From Rhizophagus clarus (lineage: Eukaryota; Glomeromycota; Glomeromycetes; Glomerales; Glomeraceae), in NCBI GenBank assembly GCA_015698045.1, contig BLAL01000197.1, forward strand, positions 1,054,001-1,118,000: a DNA stretch of 64,000 nt, read 5' to 3'. The position numbers and the translations under genes are program-made. Under the pieces are notes generated by a model. It saw only the letters and a program-made list of their open reading frames with translations. It was not told the DNA's origin and made no database searches. Numbering within the stretch: the first letter of the stretch is position 1; each line of letters begins with the position of its first letter. Below are positions 1-11,445 of the stretch, piece after piece.

Positions 1-285
1 TTCTTTAAATTAATTAAAAAAACGTTGCGAAACGCTTTTTATTAATTAAAATACTTTGAAAAAACGTTTCGCAACATTTTTTCTTTAAATTAATTAAAAA
101 AACGTTGCGAAATGCTTTTTATTAATTAAAATACTTTGAAAAAACGTTTCGCAACGTTTTTTCGTTAAATTAATTAAAAAAATGTTGCGAAACGTTTTTT
201 TTAATTAAAATACTTTGAAAAAATGTTTCGCAACGTTTTTTTGTTAAATTAATTAAAAAAACGTTGCATAAACGTTTTTTTTATT
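1..285. repeat. Hairpin minisatellite, about 84-bp unit (AACGTTGCGAAACG type)
   Basis: About three and a half tandem units. Each unit carries two short palindromes, one built on AAAACGTTGCGAAACG and one on AAACGTTTCGCAACG, separated by AT-rich spacers such as TTAATTAAA. The array enters from beyond the left edge. The same word family recurs in the arrays near 30.1 kb and 39.6-40.7 kb, so this is one dispersed repeat family. Confidence 0.85.
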
Positions 286-409
286 AAATCGGTTCGGTAA
301 ACTGCCAAAACCGATCAGGTGAATTGCGGAATTGCAGTTCACTAACCGCAATTCAACTCCAAAATCCGCAATATTGCGGATTTGATAAATCAATTGCGGC
401 ACCATCCTT
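286..409. mobile_element. Right flank of a hairpin-core element (TTGCGG word cluster)
   Basis: Directly after the hairpin array lies a cluster of the short word TTGCGG/CCGCAA in both orientations. A transposase reading frame starts abruptly at about 412. The arrangement (hairpin array, then word cluster, then host sequence) matches the elements at 29,945-30,441 and 39,445-40,861, so I read it as the right part of a similar element inserted in the transposase gene. The left end is outside the window, so no target duplication can be checked. Confidence 0.5.
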
Positions 410-2916
410 AGTTCAAGCGGCCAGGATTTGAAGAATTACTGTGGCATTGGACACGTCGTTCAATAATTAACAATGTTCTATCAGATATTTATGATGGCCA
501 AATATGGAAAAATCTTAAGGAATCGTCTGAACAAGGGTCAAATAACTTTTTCCGACCAGACAAGGCTGATGCTCATCTAGGATTAATGATGAATTTGGAT
601 TGGTTCCAGCCTTACGAAGGAACGATTTACAGTACAGGTGTAATATACGCAGTAATATGCAATCTACCTTGGGATGTTCGATTTAAGCCCAAAAATATGC
701 TTATACTCGGCATATTACCAGGGCCCGATGAGGTTAAATTGCATAAAGTTAATCATTATCTTTCGCCAATAATAACAGAATTAGAGTCACTTTGGGAAGG
801 CGTGAATCTTAATTGCACTAATGAATGTCCAAATGGCAAAGATATTCGAGCTGCATTAATAATTGCTTCGTGCGATATTCCTGAAGCTCAAAAATTATGC
901 GGGCATATCTCTGCCTTCGCATCATGTCATTGATGCGAAAAAAGGGCCAATAATCACAATTTTGGTGGCATGGCGGATATGAGCGACTGGTTTATCATGA
1001 AAGATCCAGTAGAGCATCGTCAAAAGGCTTTGGAATGGTGACGATGCAAATCTAATGCAGAAAGAGAGAGATTCGTCAAGGTGAATAGTGTAAGGTGGTC
1101 TGAAATATTAAGACTCTTATATTTTGATCTGATTCGGTTTGTTGTTATAGATCTGATGCACTGCCTTTTTCTAGGAATCGCAAAATGGATAACAAAACGA
1201 ATATGGATCGATGAAGATGTATTAACAGAAAAAGCTCTTCAATCAATTCAAAAGAAAATGAGCGAATTTAAGCTACCATCAGATTTGGGATGAATTTCTG
1301 GTAAAATCCATTGTGGTGAAGGTTTTTCTAACTTTACCGCTGACCAATGACGCAACTTTTTCCTAATATACGCCACTGTTGTGTTATGGAATCATCTTCC
1401 GAATAAAGATCGCAAAATTCTTACGTATTTTGTAAGAGTTTGTACGATTTTAGGTAGACGAATTGTGGAGATTAACAATATGAAAGAAGCCCATGAACTT
1501 TTAGTAAAGATAATTAAATTGATCGAAGAGCATTATGGCGAAGGAAAAATAATGCCAAACCTTCACCTATCATTACATCTATGTGAGTGCTCTTACGATT
1601 ACAGACCCCTGTATTCATTCTGGTACTTTAGCTTTGAACAAATGAATGGCATATTAGGTAATTCAAATTTAAATTCATTTGCTTTGTCGATTTTTCGAAT
1701 TATATTATTCCATTAAGCAAAGATTAATAATAAAATATTTATTAGGATCGTTACCTAATAGCCACCACCAAATTGAACCTGAACTAATGCGTCAATTGAC
1801 AACTGAAATACAAATAAACGATATTATCAGCTCAAGTTCAGAAGTAATCGGCATCGAATTACTCAATAAACGACCTTTTGTCGGTTCTCTTTCCGAATTT
1901 CCAACAAATGAAATGTATCAATTTTTGATGAATTCCAGAAATATATTGGAATCACCAATTACTGGTTGCGAGGAATTTCCGGGTATATTTTTAGCACCGC
2001 GATCTGAAGATATTCGTCTTAATAAACAAATCTACGATTTACTTATTGAATATTATAAGGATATATACGTAGATTCTATATTCAGAAAACTGTTCATGGA
2101 AAATTTACCCAATTCAATGATCGTTATCAACAAAGTGAATCGATATGGAAGATGTCAAATTGGTGCAGAAATTTTTGGATCTGCTGCTACAACACGACAT
2201 ATTAAGAGCTCATTTGTCTTAGCTAAATTTATTAATCGTGATGGGAATAGCGTCAATACTTACCCAGGTCAAATCCAATTTTTTTTCGAACATAGCGTTC
2301 ATTTATCCTCCCATAATTTGACACACAAATTGGCTTACATCAAATGGTACAAACTGGCAAATTTGACATCCCAATTCCATTTCAATATTGACGATGATGT
2401 CAAAACTTGTAATGTCGAATTTTGGGAAGATAGTTTCTATTTGAGCAGTAGAGACAATATAATCCCAATACACAACATTTTAGGTCAGTTTATACCTGTA
2501 AAATACAAAAAATCAGATCGATCTAATGCCAGAGAATATTTAGCCATTATTCCTATAAATAGAAAGTTCTATTTGCGTTGATTTAATATAACATTTATAC
2601 TAGTCCGAATTGTTTAAACATTTTTTAACAAATATTGTATTATTGTTTTTTATTATACTTAATAATATTAATATAGTAAATATATTATAACCATTATTTA
2701 ATATAGAAAAGTGAATACAATTCGGCCATTATTCGTGTGAGGCCGAACATAGTTTAATTTTTATTATACGCAATTTGACCATCATTCGGCTGGATCGAAT
2801 CAGAGTCAAATATAGATTGAATTGCATATCATTACTAATTTAGGTCGATTTTTTTAAAAATTGGCCGAATCTAGGCCAGATTTTTTGGAGGCCGAATATT
2901 CCTTTTTCGACTAGTG
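410..2916 (+). mobile_element. CACTA/EnSpm (Plavaka-type) DNA transposon, right part
   Basis: The coding part (412-2581) is followed by a subterminal region rich in the word GGCCGAAT. It ends at 2916 with CTTTTTCGACTAGTG, which is CACTAGTCG read inward. The last 150 bp closely resemble the right end of the non-autonomous element at 11,446-14,262, which supports the boundary. The next bases are CAA, a candidate 3-bp target duplication that can only be checked against the left end outside the window. The element interrupts the minus-strand helicase pseudogene. Confidence 0.75.
412..2581 (+). pseudogene. Plavaka/CACTA-type transposase, 5'-truncated and decayed
   Basis: The frame opening at 412 shows a conserved run ending in EELLWHW, then WFQPYEG, IDLMHCLFLGIAKW and a C-terminal region with LHLSLHL and FSFEQMNGILG. 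These are typical of fungal CACTA-like (Plavaka) transposases. The family would cut and paste the element using a DDE/RNase H-fold nuclease. The N-terminal part is lost to the element on its left. The frame has stops at 931, 1039, 1291 and 1348 and changes frame between about 1680 and 1716; the last segment (to 2581) is open. Most of the stops look like C-to-T or G-to-A changes of Arg or Trp codons, and two leucines (in FDLIR and IDLMH) stand where I would expect proline. Confidence 0.8.
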
Positions 2917-5900
2917 CAAACACATTTGTTACAATTATTATCTGAATTTTGCTATCTTTTCAATCTGATATAATAATTTGCCATTGTTCATCTCCTATTT
3001 CTCCATGATATACCCCTAAACTTTTTTCTGGTAACAGTGGTTGCAAAGTCACAAAAAGATCATCACATCCTGATTGTGTCGCACAGTAAATAATTATTCT
3101 ACTTCTTTTGTGCTTCTTAATTAAATCTATAAGATCATTTGAAAAAATTTCACAATTATCTCTTCTTTTATAGATCTCTATAGTTATTTCTTTGCGTTCA
3201 AAAGAAGAATCCCAAATCATAGCAAAATTTTTTGATTGTATTCCAAGAGATGTGTGAATATCTTGAGCATCTTTATATGTACATGTAGTAGTTAAAAGCA
3301 TTATGGGAACTGTTGGCCAATTTTTTTTTAATAGTCCTAAATTCTTCCATGATTCTCTATTGAAAATAAAATATAAGACTTTTGTTCTAGACAAGCAATT
3401 CTTCGTAAGTAGCTTACCTAAAATTACCATAAGATAGAATACAATGGGCTTCATCAATTACGAAATGCACTTTTGCTTTATCGTACATATTACTAATAAA
3501 ATTTTGAAATTCTTTATTCAAGCAAAGCTTTTCAAGAGTAACAAATAATATTTTAGTAAACCCGAGAGCAATTTCTTCAAATATTTTTTCTTGTTCACTT
3601 CTGCCTTGTATTGTATTTGCATAAATCGATACGCAGGGTATACCAAGTTGTATTAATTCTTGCTATCAAATTAATCGAATATAACTATGTAAGTAATAAT
3701 TCAATAATTTGCAACTGGAAAATAATTACTTACTTTTTGATCTTCCATCAAAGCCTTTAGTGAACTAACAACTATTGTTATCCCTTCAAAAATTAACGTG
3801 CAAATTACATAATATAACATCTTTCCTCCTCCTGTTTTGATTGATACAAGTGTATCTTTTCCATTCAAGTACGTCTCTATAGCTTCAAGCTGTCCTTCAC
3901 GCAAATGATCGTATCCAAATATTTTTTTCACAGCTAATTTTATTAATTCCTTTAAATCCAAAATATTTTTCTCACCACTAGGAGTATAATTTTTATTCAA
4001 CAAGCGATCCCACCAACTTGCTGAAATATATAAGGAGCACAAAGAACATAAACCAGAAACAGTTTTCTTTTGAAATGCAGAACACCCTTGATACTTGATA
4101 ATTACATCAAAATCTGTAATTAATTTTGCAAATGAAGGATAAAATGAATTTGTACGTATTCTTTCTTCTGCTTTGTACTTGTAAGGAATAAGTTCCTATA
4201 AAAAATATATTATATTAAAAAATAGAAAACATTACATTTTAAAGATTTTAGCCAACCTGGCTAAAATCAAATCCTTGCAGTTCTTGCCAATCATTAGCAT
4301 AATTTATAGCATGTTCTTGGTTTCATTTATCTATAACATTTTGATTACGATTCATTTGACTTTGACGTTCCCTAACCAACTTGCTTATATTATATTGATC
4401 ATTTACACTGAATTTATTCACTTTTGCAGCTTCACGTATGTCCTCCATCATCCAGTTGAGCCCTTCATTATTATCTATAATGGCTAAAGCATGTCGTGCC
4501 TTGTATGAAGCCCAAAAAGCAATTCTTTTATCAACAAATCGTAAGATTTTTCTGTTAAAAGCTTCATTATAGGCTATCCGATGATGAGTAACAAGGCTTT
4601 GCTGTATAGGAAGTTTAAAAATTGTCAGAAGCATTTGTCAAAATCCTTCGATCTCTATTTTTGTAAAAGATTGTAATGTTGGAGCTTGCAGTTATAATTC
4701 TTTGTTCTCTTTATATCAACAAACTTCTTTCCAGCAAAGATCATGATTATTGAGTAGATGTTGGATTAAACTTTCTACTTGAATGTAACGTAATTCTTCA
4801 TTAGTTGGTGTATTTGGAACATTATTTTTTTTTCGCAAGCCAGCAGCAAATACGTATCCGTTGAAGTATCTCATTATATGTTGCTCAAAATTATGATAAC
4901 GTGCATATTGTTTTTTTACTATTATAAAATAATAAGTAAAAAAATGCTGATATTATTGCTTTCAATAAATTAATAAGTAAATAAAATAATTACAAACATA
5001 AATTTTTTCAAATATTTTTGCTTGCATGCTTGAGATACGCATAAATTTCTGATACAATAGGAACGTTGGCCAAAGTTTTATTGGAATCCAAGTCTCTATC
5101 AATGCAAACTTCAAGTAAAAGGTCAGATTCTTCTAATATTGGAATTATTTGTTCCAAGAGTGCAATTAAAATCGCATGCTCCATCTGACGAGAACTGGCA
5201 TCAATATTGCCTTGGTGTATTACAACTTTTTCTTCAGAAGTTCCATCTTTTCCTTTCTTAATAATAATACGAGACTTTTCTACAACATGAAAAGCAACAA
5301 CAGCTTTATGTCCGTAATCTTATGTAAATAGAAATAAAATTAATTAAAACTAAATTTATAAATAATCAAAGTTTATTTGTGTAATTTTACCTTCAAGTTC
5401 CTCCAAATAAACAAATTCTCCACTAGCTTGTTTGGCATTACGAGAATGGGACCAAGAGCAGTCAAATCCAATAGTTAAAGCTTTTTTTCCCTTTGTAATA
5501 GTATGAGTTATGGCAGCTTTTAATGCCCGTTTAGCGGATTCTTCAGCTTTTGATATAAGAGCAGGAAACATTCAAGATTGATATTGATGATAAGAACTTT
5601 TACAATTCTGAGTAGTAATGCCATAACTGCTAGTGCAGTTTGCATAGCATAATGATTCATTCCACCTGCCAAAGTTGATGACGCAACTAGATGTGAAAAA
5701 TTGGTTCCCTTAGACTGATTTGAATATGAATCCATTGTACCACATAGTTGACAATCCATATCCACTGTAACATTAAATCCAATACAAGATACATGATACG
5801 ACTTTTTTTGAAAATCGGTATTATAACAATGACTACAAGGATGTGAAAGTACTAAAGAAAGATATTGTTCTGTACTAACTAATATCCTTGACCCCAATTT

Positions 5901-6787
5901 TTTTCATCTAAATTTTATTTACTGCTTTTTTTACTTTTTCAGATTTTTCATTTAAATTAGTTTCACTATTCAAATCAGATTTTTGTTTTTGAGTTGATCA
6001 ATTTTAGTTTTTAGTTTTTTGATATTGCGATTAGCATTATAACATGTTGATTTATATTTTTCGTGCATTACCATAAGAGCTTGTGTAAATTTTGGAGAAA
6101 GATTTTTTCCATTTTTTTCCAATTTAATCCCATGAATAATTGAATTCTTTTCACAAAGTTGTTCAAGTTCAATACTTTTTTGTTTAAGACTATGAACCAA
6201 AGTCTCTTCTTTTGAAATAGATGTTGGGGTGATTAAAAATTTGAATTTTGAGAAAAACGATGGGAAAAAATCTTATGAACCGTATTTTGTAATATTTTTA
6301 CAATAATAGGTTAATTAAATCCTAAAACTGAGGCAAGTGAAACATTTTTTATATTATATTGTTTTATCATTAAATAAAACTCTAGCGTCTCTCAACCTTG
6401 AGCTTTACAATTAGCAAATGTAAAGTCTTTTCCAAATTCTTGCCAAAAAAATTGCAAATAATCTCCATTTCTCTCAATAGAAAGTTTAAAGTATAAACCA
6501 CCCAAAGAAGTATATATGACATAACCTGACAATAATAGCACCCAGGAACTTTCGTCAAGAATATTATTTTGCAAGTGAATATAACCAACACTTATATTTT
6601 TTTGTTGAGTTTTTTCAAGTTCATTATAAAAGTTTTTTTGTATAATAAATTCTGATAGTTCTTTATGAAGTGGCAATACTTCGAAATTAGAGAAGTCAAC
6701 TACAAACCAGCTTCTGTTTATTCTTTGAAAACTTTGATATTTGGAAGGATTTCTTTAGACGACAAGGTTATACCATTTACGTGTCAT
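2917..6787 (-). pseudogene. DDE transposase-like/RecQ-like helicase fusion gene, decayed
   Basis: Read on the minus strand from an ATG at 6787. First comes an N-terminal region with a Lys-rich coiled-coil stretch (about 6200-5970). A Cys-rich segment (about 5820-5700) follows, then a DDE-like core with GFDCSWSHSRNAKQASGEF (about 5485-5425) and IDRDLDSNKTL (about 5110-5080). The RecQ-like helicase comes last, with TGGGKMLYY for Walker A, VIDEAHCIL for motif II and YCATQSG. The helicase is in the same frame as the upstream part through exon 4195-3734. Introns with GT-AG ends and matching phase: 4256-4196, 3733-3663, 3417-3357. Damage: several stops (for example 4323-4325 and 2960-2962, both where Trp is expected) and frame changes in the N-terminal half. 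The helicase ends abruptly at the CACTA element. The Cys-rich plus DDE part resembles Mutator-like transposases; I am less sure of that than of the helicase. Confidence 0.7.
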
Positions 6788-7080
6788 TGCTATTTGCTAT
6801 TTGTCTGTCAGTGTATAGGATAAGCCTGCTTAAAAACTTGTTATTTTTTAGACGCGTTAATCGAGTTGATATGTGTACCCAGTTTTCAGAACCTCATGTA
6901 ATCAATAAAATTTGCCACCACATATATATATAAAATGATCAACATACACTTTACCTTTAAACGTTTAATTTAAAAATAACGTTAAGTATTTTTAAACTGT
7001 CCTTTTAACGTTTTCATTAGTGATTTAGTTAATTAGTATATTAATTAGTATAGAAAAAGTGTCTTGGCGCTTTTTTTAAC
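6788..7080. other. Gene-free stretch with degenerate AAACGTTTAAT words
   Basis: No coding is seen. Between about 6955 and 7080 there are weak copies of AAACGTTTAATTTAAAAA, similar to the hairpin array at 18.3-20.3 kb. The stretch lies just left of the first GACCTG cluster. Confidence 0.4.
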
Positions 7081-7215
7081 TTCAGATTGAAACAGGTTAA
7101 ACGGATCAGTCAAACTATGACCTGACCTGAGGTCAGGTCACGAATTTGATGATCTGACCTGAATATTTCAGGTCAATCTGACAGGTCATCTGAATTGATT
7201 TGACCTGTTCGGAAT
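7081..7215. repeat. GACCTG/CAGGTC word cluster (left copy)
   Basis: About ten copies of GACCTG or its complement lie in 130 bp, including the perfect palindrome GACCTGACCT-G-AGGTCAGGTC near 7120-7140. A second cluster in the opposite sense lies at 18,075-18,245. The pair may be the subterminal regions of one large element that was later interrupted. Confidence 0.7.
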
Positions 7216-7239
7216 ACTATATATGATCTTTTTATTATT

Positions 7240-8110
7240 ACTTTTAATAATAACAAAATGTTTATTAACGATTTCATTTTTATTTTTTTTAGATGGTCTT
7301 ATGACACATAGATTTTAGTGATAAATTTAATTTAACAAAACATGATGGTATGGACTACTAAATAAAACTTTTTATGATTTTTGTATTACGTTAAAAATCA
7401 GGAGCCTGGTATATCATAAACATTATATTCAAAGTTTAATGTAAAAAATATATATATATGTTTTTCTTATTATCTTTAACGAAATGTTCATTTTAGGGAT
7501 ACTGTTAAGTTTACTTCTAATTTTATTTTATTTTTTTATACGTTTTTTAATTAGGAATGTTATTGAAGTTTCTTTATATTAATTTTTTTTTGTAGATATT
7601 TTTAATTCGATGCTGGAACATGTGATAGAATAACATGATAGTTGTGAGTAGTTTGTTCTGCAAAACTTAATGTTATTTTTTTGCTTTTTTTTCAAATAAA
7701 AACACTAAATTCCATTTTTCTTTTGTGTAGACTTTGGACTTTGAGTGAGTAGTGAAAGTAAAAATGGTAAGTTTTATAATGTTTGTTACAAAACTTTAAT
7801 TTACTATAATAAGATGATCAATTGACATTACTTTTACTTTCTTTGTAGGTTCTGGTATTGGATTCATCTTTGTGTAAGTTACTGAAACTTGGACTTTAAA
7901 TATTATTTCATTTAGAAACATTTTATTAATGTTTTTTTTTTGCTATTTTCAGTTATAGGTTATTTGAATTACCTGTTCGGGATATAGAAATATTAAGTTT
8001 TGAGACACTTATTTTTTTTGTTTTTATTATTAGAAGAAATGATATTAACACAAAACTTTTATTATTAAAAAAATGATTTCTAACTTTTTTATAGGTTTCA
8101 GAATATTTGG
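7240..8110 (+). repeat. Weak array of micro-exon/intron-like units
   Basis: The stretch has repeated T-rich runs ending in TTTTAG or TGTAG, each followed by 25-60 bases of mixed sequence and a GTAAGT-like site (for example near 7785 and 7893). The spacing is irregular. The design matches the clear arrays at 14.3-14.9 and 26.0-28.9 kb but is degenerate. No reading frame is recognisable. Confidence 0.35.
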
Positions 8111-8876
8111 TCTAAAAAATTACAAATAGTAAGTTTGTAATTTACAATTAATTGTTAAATTTGAAATGTTTTATTTGTCAGCATTGTCTATTTAATTAAT
8201 GGTAGTAATGTTAGTGCAGATTTAATAGTTTATTTGTAATATTATTATTTAGTAATATTTAATAATGTTATTGATTGTTAATTTGAGATAACTATGAAAT
8301 ATATTAGTAATATAAATATAATTATTAAATGATAATATATTTATTGCAAAGTAAATACAATAACATTACAGATGATAATTAAAAATATTTTTGAATATTT
8401 TTGAAATATTATTATAAATACTTTCATAATGATAACAAATATATTAAAAAAATATATTGAAATAATTGACATTATATTGTAAAATCTTTCAAAATAGTTT
8501 ACTTAAGTATTACAAAAATATAACAAGATGATATAAATACTATTTCAAGAAAATAGCTATTTTTAGTAAAGTATTTTGATCTAACTGAAATTATAGTGAC
8601 TATAAAGAGGTTTAATTACTAGTAAAAATAATATGTATATTGCGAATCATGTGGTGATAGTGATTATAACCGAATTGTAATTATAAAGAGGTAAATTAAC
8701 TAAATAAAAGTTAGTTTCACAAAATTGGGTTCTTATGTAAAGGTGTGACTATATAGGGTATGATTGTATGGATGTCTAACTGTAAATGTTTTTTTATTGC
8801 GGAAAAAGTACATTTTATTTGTCCTTATGATAATTTCACCACTCTCATACTTTTTTTTCGTCCAAATTTCTGACAA
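8111..8876. other. AT-rich stretch, nothing recognised
   Basis: Only AT-rich sequence with short repeats of TAATATT and ATTATAAA is seen. The short open frame at 8764-8970 looks like chance. Confidence 0.4.
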
Positions 8877-9790
8877 TTATTTACAAACAGAAATAATAGT
8901 GTCATCTAGTAGCTTATCTTTATATACTTTTAATACAGAAAGTATTTTCATTTCTTTCTCAATAGTTTGATGCCTTTTTTGTGATAGTGACTTAGTTGTA
9001 TTAGGTTGGGAATCACTTGTTGATTGTGTTAATTGTATTGATTGTGTTGATTGTGAAGATTCAGTAATAGTTTGATGTCTTGATTTTTTTTTATTATCGC
9101 TATTATAATCTTTCACTTTAGTCCTAACTACCCCTACTGCTCTTCTACTTTTAGTATCTCTGTTCTCTATTTTAAAACCTCCTGTCAGTATATTCCTTTA
9201 ATTTTTTCTAATCCACCTGAATAACATGCAATAAGACGTTCAAGTCCCTCCTGATGCATTTCTGTAGATGTATATTTTTGGAATAATTGATGGGATAATG
9301 GATCATCCATCCCAAATACTACTACTAAGTCATTAACAAGCTCTCACAAAGATTCTTGGTATGATTCAATTGCCCGCTCACTGTGTGAAGTTAAATTATC
9401 ATTGAGATACTCACTCATCAAAAGATCTATCCTTTTTCTTTCACTCTGAGATGCTTTTATTTGATTTTTAAGGTCTTTTTCATTAATAATATTTCCTGTC
9501 ACATTTTCTTTGATGAATCTTACCCCAAATGTCTCGAGAGCCTCATTAAATCCAAAGCAAATATGTTATGCATCATTATGTGGAATTTTAAAAGAATCAC
9601 AATATTGTAATTTTTCTTCTAATTGAGAATGGGCTACTATAATGGCAAGGAAATGTACTATTGCTGTTGTATAGTTTGATTTTGCCACACTTGCAAAAAA
9701 GGGACCAGCTGCTGATAAAGAATCTTATTGTAATCCAAATTTCTAACACATATTTCCATCTGATGTGCCTTTCAGATCCTAGACCATTTA
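8877..9790 (-). pseudogene. Decayed multicopy gene, probably of transposon origin
   Basis: On the minus strand, readable segments run from about 9720 down to 8877. They include SAAGPFFASVAKSNYTTA, ALETFGVRFIKENVTGN, a run on MHQEGLERLIACYSGG, and a terminal Ser/Thr/Gln-rich segment in the open frame 9116-8877. I recognise the segment order as a multicopy protein family seen in Rhizophagus-like genomes, but cannot name its enzymatic role. There are at least five in-frame stops and one or more frame changes. Several stops stand where Trp or Arg is expected, the same transition bias as in the other decayed copies here. No TIRs were found. Confidence 0.5.
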
Positions 9791-9829
9791 TAATATAAGT
9801 ACTATATCTGAATGTAGATTAGACGTTAG

Positions 9830-10119
9830 TAAGTTAAAAACAAAAAAAAAATATTTAGAAAATTATTACTGGTTATATTCAATAAAGTTTTTATTCAAAA
9901 TATCTCAAACGATTTTACTAAAGCCATTAATATTTATTATATTGTAATTTTAGGATTTTGATAATTTATATATTAGAAAGGGGTGGTAATTAAGTGTGGT
10001 GGGTTCGATTTCTAAAAAAAAGACCCAACTATTTTAAGGGTATGGGTTAATATTATCAAAAGATTAAAAAGTAAAGATGGTGCTGCAATATTGTATATTG
10101 CAATTTGCAATTTAATTGT
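9830..10119. other. Gene-free AT-rich stretch
   Basis: Nothing is recognised apart from a short run of TTGCAATTTGCAATT near 10,090. Confidence 0.3.
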
Positions 10120-10864
10120 GAATTGATTTTTTTTTGTTTTTCTCATTTTTTTAAATTTTTAGGTTTCCTACTTCTCATATTATAAAAATAACTTCTTATT
10201 TTTCTTTTTACTGATTTTTGTTCTGACTATGCAAGCATGAAAATGGATAGAGTTTGTTTATTTTTTGTTTCTTTGTTTTATTTATGTTTATTTATTTATT
10301 TTTTTTTTTTGTTAATTTTGTTTTCTTTTTAAGTTGGCTGCTTCTTAGACTATAGAATCATGAAATGTGTGAGCTTCATTTTTTTATCTGTTCTCTGTTT
10401 TGTTTGTTTTATTTTTTTGCTAATATTGTTTCCTCTCTAGAAATTTTAGATTTCTGGCTTTTTGAATAGAAATAAGTAGGTTTTGTTTCTTTATTTTTTT
10501 TTTTTTTGTTTCATTTGTTTTATTTTTTATTTTTTTTAACAAACTCATTTCTTCTTTTTTAGGTTGCAATTCTACAATTTGGAGGGTTAGAATAGTAGAA
10601 CTTGGTTGGTTGATTTTTTTTTGGGGTTTTTTTTTATTAGGAACATTATTAATGTTCTTTTTGTTTTTCTTTTCTTTTTATAGAATTTTTCTCAGATTTT
10701 TTGGAATAGCTTCTGAAGGTAATTTTAAAAGAAGTTCCTTGTTTTGTATTTTGTTAAAAATGTTATTAGTTAATATTATTAATGTTAATTAATGTTCTTT
10801 TTGCTTTTTTTTTTGGTAGAATTTGCCTTTGATTTTTGGAATGGCTTTCAAAGATAATTTTAAA
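10120..10864 (+). repeat. Degenerate micro-exon/intron-like units
   Basis: Five or six units show a long T-rich tract, then TTTTTAGGTT or CTCTAGAAATT, then a short mixed segment. Examples lie near 10,160, 10,335, 10,440, 10,560 and 10,810. Spacing is 110-150 bp. They resemble the plus-strand array at 26.0-28.9 kb but are more divergent. Open frames here come from the T-rich sequence and I do not call them genes. Confidence 0.4.
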
Positions 10865-11445
10865 CACTAGTCAAAATCAATTCTATCAGGTATATATCGG
10901 GATCTTATATATTGGTGGCTAATCAGATAAATATCAGGTATTTTTACATATCAGGTACCTGATTTATTACACTTCAAAATATGTCTAATTATCAAAACCA
11001 TGATATCTAAATTATTGGTCACTGATATGTTATTTAATATATATCAGACACAGTTCTATCTTATACATATTGGATACCTGATCTAATTTTAAATTTGACT
11101 AAATATTTAAACTCTAGTTTTACTGATTTTTTAATAATACTTTACTATTATTCTGCTATTTAATATGATTTACTATAAGTTTTGACATTTGTCAAGTTTT
11201 GCTAATTTTTTATTAAGATTTTAATATAGTTTTGTTAAGTTTTAACCTTTTGACATTTAAACAGTTTGCTAAATTACCTAGTTTCACCCAGCAACCTTAA
11301 ACGTATTAAGAAATTTTTTAGTTAAAAAATTTTATTGTTTTATTTGTTAAATGCATTATCAAATAAAAATTTTATTGTTTTATTTGTTGAATGTATTATC
11401 AAGTTATAAATTTTTTGTAAAGTGTTTAAAAGTATAATTATTATC

